From a virus, in the IMG/VR virus record IMGVR_UViG_3300046007_012091, positions 1 to 45,531 of that record: a stretch of 45,531 nucleotides of DNA; one strand, given 5' to 3'. A program made the position numbers and the translations under genes. This document shows, in pieces, positions 27,096 to 32,685 of the stretch. Numbering within the stretch: position 1 is the stretch's first letter; every line of letters begins with the position of its first letter. The notes beneath the pieces are model-generated. The model worked only from the letters and a program-made list of their open reading frames with translations. It was not told where the DNA came from and made no database searches.

Positions 27096-27163
27096 GGCTT
27101 TTGTATCTTTCAATACAAGAAATTGAAAAAATAATCAATACTCATGAAACAGATACAAAAGCC
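27083..27163 (+). promoter_or_regulatory. Candidate -1 programmed frameshift site of gene 26
   Basis: The heptamer T TTT TTC (27083-27089) is in phase with the gene 26 codons TTT TTC. The -1 frame has a stop at 27080-27082, immediately before the heptamer, and the zero frame stops at 27093-27095. The overlap window between the two frames is therefore just the slippery site. After a 6-nt spacer, GGCTTTTGTATC (27096-27107) pairs perfectly over 12 bp with GATACAAAAGCC (27152-27163). A competing local hairpin (27099-27106 with 27113-27120) could tune efficiency. Confidence 0.75.
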
Positions 27164-27319
27164 ATAAAACAAGAACTTTTTAAATTATGTTGGTACATGC
27201 GAGGTAGTATAACTTATCATCAAATGTTAGATCTAACATTTGAAGAAAGAGAAATTATAAGTAAAATAGTTGAAGAAAACCTTAAAACCACTAAAGAAAG
27301 TGGTTTACCTTTTTTTTAA
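27083..27319 (+). CDS. -1-frame extension of gp26 (GT-like tail chaperone domain)
   Basis: The frame opens at 27083 and runs to TAA at 27317-27319. After slippage the added residues are RVRLLYLSIQEIEK... through CWYMRGSITYHQMLDLTFEE to SGLPFF, 76 residues fused after residue 287 of gp26. There is no ATG before position 27178, inside the conserved body. The only early initiator is TTG at 27101, which would give 72 aa, with an AAGG too close to serve as a Shine-Dalgarno. The acidic/helical content and the YMRGSITYxxMxxLTFEERE segment resemble small ORFs that follow gene 26 in marine T4-like phages and tail-chaperone C-terminal domains. Expression by frameshifting is inferred from the slip site, spacer and stem; independent TTG initiation is the alternative. 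Confidence 0.75.
   Translation, partial: FFRVRLLYLSIQEIEKIINTHETDTKAIKQELFKLCWYMRGSITYHQMLDLTFEEREIISKIVEENLKTTKESGLPFF
27285..27317 (+). terminator. Intrinsic terminator inside the end of the gene 26 -1 ORF
   Basis: A perfect 8-bp stem AAACCACT (27285-27292)/AGTGGTTT (27299-27306) with a 6-nt loop is followed by ACC and eight T (27310-27317). It lies within the last 11 codons of the -1-frame ORF. The stop codon follows the T run and overlaps the stop codon of the convergent gene. Confidence 0.8.
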
Positions 27320-27726
27320 AGTTTTATATTTAAAAAATTACTCCATCCTTCTACTGTGACTACAGGATTTGAAAATGTAGATGTACTACTAGAAGTTGAC
27401 CTATTTGTCGAAGACGTTCTGTTTTTATTCCTGCTATCTTCTTCAACCATTCTTTTTAAAATGACCAACAATCGTTTGCGCTGATATGGGGTCATGTTTT
27501 TGATAATTTCACCTAAATCATTGATTACAGGAGCCGTAACAGGGGAAGTAGGATCCTGTAATTCTGTTGAGGGAAATAAAACATCTAACAGACCCATTTT
27601 CCCTGCACCTACCTTACTCCCAATTTCGTATCCTTTTTTAAATTGATCTCTTAATCTCCCGAGCTTTGAGCGCAAAGAAGAATTATTTTGCTCATTTAAA
27701 TTTTGTTCAATGTCATTTAAATTCAT
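27316..27726 (-). CDS. Uncharacterised small protein, convergent with gene 26
   Basis: 136 aa if begun at the ATG at 27726 (MNLNDIEQNLNEQNN). The N-terminal 60 residues are helical and charged (SKLGRLRDQFKKGYEIGSKVGAG). The middle is LLDVLFPSTELQDP, followed by an INDLGEIIKNMTPYQRKRLLVILKRM helix, and the C-terminus is Ser/Thr-rich. I recognise no family. The frame is open for 33 more codons upstream to an ATG at 27825 with no Shine-Dalgarno. I chose the internal ATG because a late-type AATAAATA sits 22 nt before it, and because the extension runs into the structured RNA region. Its stop overlaps that of the plus-strand gene 26 extension (TTAA shared). Confidence 0.6.
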   Translation of the reverse strand: MNLNDIEQNLNEQNNSSLRSKLGRLRDQFKKGYEIGSKVGAGKMGLLDVLFPSTELQDPTSPVTAPVINDLGEIIKNMTPYQRKRLLVILKRMVEEDSRNKNRTSSTNRSTSSSTSTFSNPVVTVEGWSNFLNIKL

Positions 27727-27748
27727 TTTTAAATCCGGATGAATAATA

Positions 27749-27756
27749 TATTTATT
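27749..27756 (-). promoter_or_regulatory. Candidate late promoter AATAAATA
   Basis: The minus strand reads AATAATAAATATATT, 22 nt before the ATG at 27726 and directly after a 7-bp GC-rich hairpin (AGGGCGA/TCGCCCT, 27761-27778). It supports the downstream start chosen for this gene. Confidence 0.4.
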
Positions 27757-27840
27757 ATTAAGGGCGAAGCATCGCCCTGCTCTTTCGTCTAAAGACTCAG
27801 AGCAATTTTTCTTTCTATAATTCATCTAGATTAATCGGTC

Positions 27841-28169
27841 ACACTTAGCCCTACTGGGCTAAGAAATGAAAGTTTTCATCTGAGTTGTACCTTTCACATA
27901 ACGTTATAGCATTACAGAGGCGGTCAGCCTGTACCTCGAGCTATGTCTTAATCTGACGGCGGTCACTATACAAACGTTATCTTATATAGTAACGTGGGGT
28001 TTATCTCCCCTCATTTCGCCTGTTCAATTCTTTTCAAACAACCAAATCGCAGGACTTACAAGCGATCTTCATCCATTTGGGTAGTGGTTGAGCACTCTCA
28101 ACGGCGAGAGTTTTACTCATCCCTGCGACACAAGGTCCAGGTATAGAGGTGTATGAAATTAGCCTACAC
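27841..28169 (-). ncRNA. Structured RNA with group I intron-like core
   Basis: The 595 nt between the small gene and the endonuclease ORF (27727-28321) hold no convincing CDS and are more GC-rich and more hairpin-rich than their surroundings. Read on the minus strand, pairings occur in group I order. P2-like GTGTA/TACAC is at 28169-28149. P3-like ACCTTG (28136-28131) pairs with CGAGGT (27938-27933). P4-like TCGCAGG (28128-28122) pairs with CCTGCGA (28053-28047). P6-like GGCG/CGCC is at 28020/27958. P7-like ATAGC (27944-27940) pairs with GCTAT (27910-27906). A P8-like hairpin lies at 27932-27914 between the P3 and P7 3' strands, and a P9-like 8-bp hairpin is at 27863-27844. The P3/P7 pseudoknot order is the group I hallmark. 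Splice sites are not certain and P7 lacks the usual GACUA/UAGUC sequence. Confidence 0.5.
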
Positions 28170-28200
28170 TAGCCGATACCGAATTTATGAGCCTAAGATT

Positions 28201-28321
28201 TTAATATATGTGAGCCATGTTTAGACTAATCTAAAGTCAAGATTAGTCTGTAAAAGTTTTCTTATTTTGAAGCCTGATAGATTATGTGCAATTGCTGCCT
28301 TGTGTATAGAGGTAAAAATGC
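28201..28321 (-). other. Non-coding stretch with 9-bp hairpin and direct repeat
   Basis: The stretch between the endonuclease stop and the group-I-like core has a perfect 9-bp hairpin AGACTAATC/GATTAGTCT (28223-28231 and 28241-28249) with a 9-nt loop. The 10-bp direct repeat GTATAGAGGT occurs at 28304-28313 and again at 28141-28150. Neither is a convincing terminator for the minus strand, as no T run follows. Confidence 0.5.
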
Positions 28322-28891
28322 CTAATGGTGTTTGTATTGTTTTCGCGTTTCCGGGTATATTGCCTTGATGTGATAATGATAATTTTTTCTAGTTTCTTGT
28401 GTGAAGATTTGTTTTTTTCGTTTTTCTTTAATTTTTTGTATAGTATCGTTAGATAAAATTCTACCGGTATTTGATTTAGATATTTTTTGTCTAGTTTCTT
28501 CTGAAACAGGTGGTCTTGTTTTACCCAATTTACCTTTTGTAATGTTAGCACAATGTTCTGGTGAAAACTTTTTACCTTTATTTGATGGGGGACAAAATCC
28601 GCCTTTATTCAAATTCCAACCTATATTTTTTGTAGGTCGAACCTCTTCTTCATAAGTATAACAGGCATCAGAATCACCAGTAAATATAATAGATTGAATT
28701 ACTTCGTGTTTATTGATAATTCTTTCTAAATACTTGTTGTGATGTATACCCTTTTTAGCAGCATTTTTATGTTCCCACAGCCGCTGTGTCGGATCAATAG
28801 AAACACCTACGTACCCTTGAGAATGGATGTCTTTGTGTTCGGATAAATGCAACCAGTAGACATAACACTTTTCAGTATTATAAATATTCAT
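28322..28891 (-). CDS. GIY-YIG homing endonuclease
   Basis: 189 aa from the ATG at 28891 (MNIYNTEKCYVYWLHL), chosen because AAGGAA lies 9 nt before it. The longer open frame to 29008 runs back through the preceding gene. The N-terminal half is a GIY-YIG nuclease: CYVYWLHLSE, QGYVGVSIDPTQRLWEHKN with the catalytic Arg in the QRLWEH helix, and the C-terminal Glu in CYTYEEEVRP near residue 85. The C-terminal half holds NUMOD-type DNA-binding repeats (SNKGKKFSPEHCANI, SEETRQKISKSNTGR, SNDTIQKIKEK). Such proteins nick or cleave intronless or endonuclease-free alleles in co-infecting phages. It lies directly 5' of the group-I-like RNA, consistent with an intron-encoded enzyme, although a free-standing Seg-like element is equally possible. 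Confidence 0.85.
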   Translation of the reverse strand: MNIYNTEKCYVYWLHLSEHKDIHSQGYVGVSIDPTQRLWEHKNAAKKGIHHNKYLERIINKHEVIQSIIFTGDSDACYTYEEEVRPTKNIGWNLNKGGFCPPSNKGKKFSPEHCANITKGKLGKTRPPVSEETRQKISKSNTGRILSNDTIQKIKEKRKKQIFTQETRKNYHYHIKAIYPETRKQYKHH

Positions 28892-28953
28892 GCTGATAGT
28901 TCCTTGTAAACTGTTAGAGCGGGTGGATGCGTCAACATCGCGACTCGCAATAT

Positions 28954-28961
28954 TATTTATT
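28954..28961 (-). promoter_or_regulatory. Candidate late promoter AATAAATA for homing endonuclease
   Basis: The minus strand reads GTAATAAATAATATT at the stop codon of the upstream gene, about 60 nt before the endonuclease ATG. A 7-bp inverted repeat AAACTGT/ACAGTTT (28968-28962 and 28914-28908) brackets it. Only read-through transcripts, not transcripts from this promoter, would contain both arms. Confidence 0.4.
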
Positions 28962-29379
28962 ACAGTTTGAATTTTCTTACCTTTACCGATATCCATCCGT
29001 TGTACCATAGATTTTCATTTAATAAAACATCATACTCGAATTGATATTTCGCTTCATAATATGATAATTCATTTTTCGAATTACAATATCTCAAAATCTC
29101 TCTCTTAAAATTAGCCTCGCCTATTTCTGCAACATCAGATCTTAATTCCTCTGAACTTGACCAATATGTTTGCCAGTCTGAGTCTATTTTTGATTTGATT
29201 TTTTGTCTTTTCTTTTTGCCGTTCTTTAACTTTACAGTCTTGTAGGTCGTTTTACTAAACTTTGCTAATTTTTTGCCTATGTATTTTTTACCATTTTCTA
29301 AATTGGTTATAAGGTAAACAAATCCTATACAGTCATCTGGAAGAGTATCAATTTGTTTATCTTGATATAACCATGTCAT
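28960..29379 (-). CDS. GIY-YIG-fold phage nuclease-like protein
   Basis: A 139-aa protein, MTWLYQDKQIDTLPDDCIGF, with a GIY-YIG-like strand pair (GFVYLITNLENGKKYIGKK), a Lys-rich linker (KLKNGKKKRQKIKSK), and then SDWQTYWSSSEELRSDV, FKREILRYCNSK and ELSYYEAKYQFEYDVL. This is a widespread small T4-like phage family usually annotated as hypothetical or putative endonuclease. The end (WYNGWISVKVRKFKL) has the length and pattern I expect for intact members, so I take the gene as complete rather than an exon. It is downstream of the H1-like gene with a 1-nt gap. The physiological target is unknown. Confidence 0.65.
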   Translation of the reverse strand: MTWLYQDKQIDTLPDDCIGFVYLITNLENGKKYIGKKLAKFSKTTYKTVKLKNGKKKRQKIKSKIDSDWQTYWSSSEELRSDVAEIGEANFKREILRYCNSKNELSYYEAKYQFEYDVLLNENLWYNGWISVKVRKFKL

Positions 29380-29380
29380 A

Positions 29381-29578
29381 TTATTTGTTTGAGGCCTTTG
29401 CTTCTTTTCTTTGGTTCTTTTCAGTTGTGATTTCGTTTCTACGTTGTTTAATCAATTTACCAATTTCTGCTAAAGCTTTACGTGCTCTTGTTCCTGCAGC
29501 ACTATTACCTTCTACAAATTTGGTATCTTCTTTTAAAAAATTTTCAAATTGATCTTTTATTTGCTGTGTTGTTGACAT
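29381..29578 (-). CDS. Histone H1-like small basic protein
   Basis: A 65-aa protein with the signature FVEGNSAAGTRARKALAEIG near residues 21-40, followed by KLIKQRRNEI and a Lys/Glu/Ala-rich tail. This core matches the short histone H1-like (Hc1-like) proteins found in many bacteria and marine phages, which are thought to bind DNA. The start at 29578 has AAGGG 9 nt upstream, and the first 35 nt overlap the end of the preceding gene. A nucleoid or DNA-binding role is inferred from the family only. Confidence 0.7.
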   Translation of the reverse strand: MSTTQQIKDQFENFLKEDTKFVEGNSAAGTRARKALAEIGKLIKQRRNEITTEKNQRKEAKASNK

Positions 29579-29858
29579 TACGTTTTTTCCCTTGTAATTT
29601 TTTTAGTGCTCTTTCTTCTCGAATTTTTTTCATTAGTTCTGCTTGATTTACTCTGCCTTCTTTGTAAACTAATTTAGCTAACCTTTTCATTGATGCAGCA
29701 GATTTGTGAATATTTCTTAATGCTTCTTTGACTCTTCTCACAACTTCTATATTATATGGAGTACGTGCCATTACCATATTGTAATTGTGTAATTGAGCTA
29801 GATTTTCTATAAATTTAGAATATTCAGCTTGAAATTTTTGTAATTCACTGTTCGACAT
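29544..29858 (-). CDS. Uncharacterised 104-aa helical basic protein
   Basis: A 104-aa, strongly helical, Lys/Arg-rich protein (NIEVVRRVKEALRNIHKSAASM; NQAELMKKIREERALKKLQG). Its ATG at 29858 lies inside the end of gene 46 (14-nt overlap), and its 3' end overlaps the H1-like gene by 35 nt, so it belongs to the same compact transcript. I recognise no family. Nucleic-acid binding is possible from charge, but this is inference. A shadow-ORF origin is unlikely because the frame fits the operon spacing exactly. Confidence 0.6.
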   Translation of the reverse strand: MSNSELQKFQAEYSKFIENLAQLHNYNMVMARTPYNIEVVRRVKEALRNIHKSAASMKRLAKLVYKEGRVNQAELMKKIREERALKKLQGKKRNVNNTANKRSI

Positions 29859-31626
29859 ATTCTAAATCATTAGCAAAACTAGTAAATCCGTTTTCTTTTA
29901 TAACTCGTAATACATGATTTACTCTACCTACAAGTTCATCTTTATGACTAATTAGATAAACATTTTTATTTCTTTCTCTAGACATCTTTTTCAACACAGC
30001 TAATCCTGCTTCAACACCAGCTGAATCCATACCTGCATCCATGAGTTCATCTATGAACAATAAATTAATATTTTGATAAAGTCCTTCCCAAACATCTCGA
30101 AAAGCAAAACTCAATGAAAGTATTAATCTATTTCTTTCTCCTCTACTTAGATTGTCAAAATCTAAATCTTGTCCCAATTGTGTAATTTCGACTGTTAAAT
30201 CATTTTGAAATAATACAGAATGAGGCAAGCCCATTTTTTCAATATAGTAACTAAGCCGTTTGTTTAAGTATGCTAAATTTTGGTCAATTATTTTTTTCCT
30301 AATAAAACTATCTTTGTTTGTTAATAGTTTATGAAGAAATTCTTGATGATCTTTAGTCTTTGTTAAATTATTTACATTGGTCCAATCTATTGCTTTGATT
30401 GCTGTTTTCTTTAGTTCTTCAATTTGTTCTTGATAGGGATTAGTCTCTTCTGCTTTCTGCATCAATGCTTTTTCTAAATTTTCTAAATTATTTTTATGTC
30501 CCAGTGCTTCTGCTTGGGTCTCATAAAATGTTTTTGGTTTTTTAGGTAATTCGCCGATTTCTTCTAGTTCTAAATTTATTTCTTTTAGTTCATTTAGTAG
30601 TTTGGTACGATATTTTTTAAATTCTAATTCTTGTTTTTTTAAATTTTCTACCATCTCGTCGTGCTTATGATCGTGGAGTTCTTGTTCACATGCAGGACAT
30701 TTTTTATCATTCAGTTTAGTTAATTCTTTTAGATATTTCTCAACAGTTTTATCATTTTGATGTAGTGCTGATTCTATAGTAGCTTTTTGTTTGTTAAGAT
30801 TTCTAATCTTAAGATCATTATCGTCCCATATTTTTAAATCAGTATGAGCTTGAAGTTCTGAAACTATATCGACTGATTCTAAGTTAAGAATAGCCTTACC
30901 GAAGTTTTCTAATTCTTGTTGATGTTTTGTTTCCCAAGCGGAACTTTTTAATTGAAGACTATCTATACTTTTTTGAACATTATCATTAGCTGTTTTTATA
31001 GCTTCAATAGTAGCTGCTTCTGATTGAATTTTATCTTTTGTATCTTTGATCAGTGTTTTAAGAGTATCTGCCTTTTCTGATAAAAGAGTAATTCCAAGCA
31101 ATTGTTCAATAACTTCTCTTTGATCTGCGGCTTTCATACTAAGAAAAGGTTCACTATAGGTATTCAAGGCAACTAGATGTTTAAACATAGTATGACTCAT
31201 GTTTAAAAGATCTTCGATCACTTTTTGAGTTTCTCTACTGTCGCCTTGACTTTCGTCTTCGTTATCCAGTTTCAGTTCTGTACTATTAACAAATAATTTT
31301 AATAAATTAGGTTTGCGACCTCGTTCTATTTTATATCTATTACCATTTGTTTCAAATTCAGCAGTGACCAACATATTTCTACCGTTGGTTTTATTAATTA
31401 AGTTTTCTTTTTTGATATTAGTTAATGCCTGACCGTATAGTGCATATGATAGTGCATTTAGTATTGCGGTTTTACCGACACCGTTTCTGCTGCCAGTATC
31501 ATCTCCGCCAAGGTCTACGTTCTCGCCTAGCACCAATGTGAGATGCTCTTTACTAAAATCAACCCCTTGTGTTTGATTACCTATTGAAAGGAAATTTTTT
31601 GCAGTAACAGTTTTAATTTTAAACAT
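29845..31626 (-). CDS. 46: Recombination endonuclease subunit gp46 (Rad50/SbcC-like)
   Basis: A 593-aa SMC-like ATPase. Walker A is GSRNGVGKT at residues 45-53. The coiled coil is split by a zinc hook KKCPACEQEL (Cys310, Cys313). The ABC signature LSRGERNRL is at about 493-501 and Walker B LLFIDELMD at about 522-530, followed by a D-loop-like region and the switch His in YLISHKD. With gp47 it forms the nuclease that resects double-strand ends for recombination-dependent replication, and it helps degrade host DNA in T4. The start shares one base with the gp47 stop (TGATG), so the two are translationally coupled. Length is close to T4 gp46 (560 aa). Confidence 0.95.
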   Translation of the reverse strand: MFKIKTVTAKNFLSIGNQTQGVDFSKEHLTLVLGENVDLGGDDTGSRNGVGKTAILNALSYALYGQALTNIKKENLINKTNGRNMLVTAEFETNGNRYKIERGRKPNLLKLFVNSTELKLDNEDESQGDSRETQKVIEDLLNMSHTMFKHLVALNTYSEPFLSMKAADQREVIEQLLGITLLSEKADTLKTLIKDTKDKIQSEAATIEAIKTANDNVQKSIDSLQLKSSAWETKHQQELENFGKAILNLESVDIVSELQAHTDLKIWDDNDLKIRNLNKQKATIESALHQNDKTVEKYLKELTKLNDKKCPACEQELHDHKHDEMVENLKKQELEFKKYRTKLLNELKEINLELEEIGELPKKPKTFYETQAEALGHKNNLENLEKALMQKAEETNPYQEQIEELKKTAIKAIDWTNVNNLTKTKDHQEFLHKLLTNKDSFIRKKIIDQNLAYLNKRLSYYIEKMGLPHSVLFQNDLTVEITQLGQDLDFDNLSRGERNRLILSLSFAFRDVWEGLYQNINLLFIDELMDAGMDSAGVEAGLAVLKKMSRERNKNVYLISHKDELVGRVNHVLRVIKENGFTSFANDLEYVEQ

Positions 31627-32639
31627 CAGATATTATTGTAAATTTCTAGTAAAATTTGTTTATCAAATTCTTTGCTATCTATATTAACTAGTTGTTCGGT
31701 AACTATTTGATCAACACTTTCAAATCTTTGATCATTATTATCATCAGTACCGCCTTCTAAATTAGTTTTATCTTGAATAAGGCTTATCTCTCTAATATTA
31801 TATTCGTTAATAAATGTTTCTTTAATTAAATTTGCCTCTTCAAAGCTGATATCTATATCTAAGTTTACTTTAAGATACATTTTAGATTTCATAATTTCAT
31901 TTTTTCGATCAATCAGTTCACTTAGTTTCAATGTTCTAAATTTTGGAGCATCGGGCCAATTTATGTATTGTGGTTCACCTCCCCATTCTAAGATCATCAT
32001 ACCTCTATTATCGTCCCATGTATCGGAAAAATTATGGGGAAAGGCATTTCCTATATAATGAATCTTACCTCTTGATTGTCTTTTATGAAAGTGTCCGCTG
32101 AATACATAATCTTGATGGATAAAATGTTCTGCTTGTAGTTCGCCGTGATCCGGCATTTGGATCATAGCATTCATATAGAAAAGCGGAAGTTCGAAATGAC
32201 CGAACATATATCTGCTCTTAATCTGACTAATAGTTTTCCATTCATCTCCTACTAGCCAAGGTACTAACGTAACATCATCTATGGTGTTTACTTTTTCAAC
32301 TACAACGACACCGGGAATGTGTCTTCCGAAATTACTAGAATGAACATCGCGTTTATCTTTATAAAAGAGATCGTGATTACCTGGAAACCAAAAAAACTGT
32401 TTAAATGATCGACCTAATTTTTCTAAAAGTTGTATCGAAGTATTAAGTGTAACTAAATTTAAATTGTTTCTGTTATGACTCCAGTCGCCCATAAAGATAC
32501 AAGTTTCGCAATTATTTTCAATAGCTTGGTCAATAAACCAATCTATAAATTCTTCACAATCCTTAAGATGTGTAGTGGAATTTGATTTTAGACCTACATG
32601 TAGATCTGTAAAAACTGCAACTTTTTTAAATAAAGGCAT
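31626..32639 (-). CDS. 47: Recombination nuclease subunit gp47 (Mre11/SbcD-like)
   Basis: A 337-aa calcineurin-like phosphoesterase with all metal-binding motifs in order: FTDLHVG (Asp12, His14), FMGDWSHNR (Asp52), FPGNHD (Asn88, His89), FGHFE (His148), and SGHFHKRQ (His183, His185). It is the nuclease partner of gp46 in end resection. It lies 46 nt after gene 55 and ends in a 1-nt overlap with gene 46. The Shine-Dalgarno (CAGGAG) is partly inside a perfect 18-bp palindrome, which could regulate initiation. Length matches T4 gp47 (339 aa). Confidence 0.95.
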   Translation of the reverse strand: MPLFKKVAVFTDLHVGLKSNSTTHLKDCEEFIDWFIDQAIENNCETCIFMGDWSHNRNNLNLVTLNTSIQLLEKLGRSFKQFFWFPGNHDLFYKDKRDVHSSNFGRHIPGVVVVEKVNTIDDVTLVPWLVGDEWKTISQIKSRYMFGHFELPLFYMNAMIQMPDHGELQAEHFIHQDYVFSGHFHKRQSRGKIHYIGNAFPHNFSDTWDDNRGMMILEWGGEPQYINWPDAPKFRTLKLSELIDRKNEIMKSKMYLKVNLDIDISFEEANLIKETFINEYNIREISLIQDKTNLEGGTDDNNDQRFESVDQIVTEQLVNIDSKEFDKQILLEIYNNI

Positions 32640-32652
32640 CGATTAAGTTTCT

Positions 32653-32670
32653 CCTGTAAAATTTTACAGG
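32653..32670 (-). promoter_or_regulatory. 18-bp perfect palindrome overlapping gp47 ribosome binding site
   Basis: CCTGTAAAATTTTACAGG lies 14 nt before the gp47 ATG. As RNA it can form a 7-bp hairpin with an AATT loop whose 3' arm contains the AGG of the Shine-Dalgarno. As DNA it would suit a dimeric repressor. The 46-nt gap contains nothing else. Confidence 0.5.
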
Positions 32671-32685
32671 GCTGAAAACCTAAAG

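Noticed and set aside
27761-27778. AGGGCGA/TCGCCCT hairpin as a terminator
   Set aside because: There is no T run on either strand after the stem. It precedes a late-type promoter and may simply be the end of the structured RNA region.
28223-28249. 9-bp hairpin as a transcription terminator after the endonuclease gene
   Set aside because: On the minus strand it is followed by AAACATGG and not by a T run. It was kept only as a structural element of the non-coding region.
27841-28320. Group II intron
   Set aside because: No domain V-like hairpin or GUGYG 5' end could be found, and no reverse transcriptase is present. The P3/P7-type pseudoknot order favours group I.
28282-28551. 89-codon minus-strand ORF overlapping the homing endonuclease in another frame
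   Set aside because: It overlaps the conserved NUMOD region of the endonuclease, is Lys-rich low-complexity, and has no Shine-Dalgarno.
28879-28886. Exact TATAAATA on the plus strand
   Set aside because: It lies inside the start of the homing endonuclease gene on the opposite strand and faces no plus-strand gene; chance in AT-rich sequence is likely.
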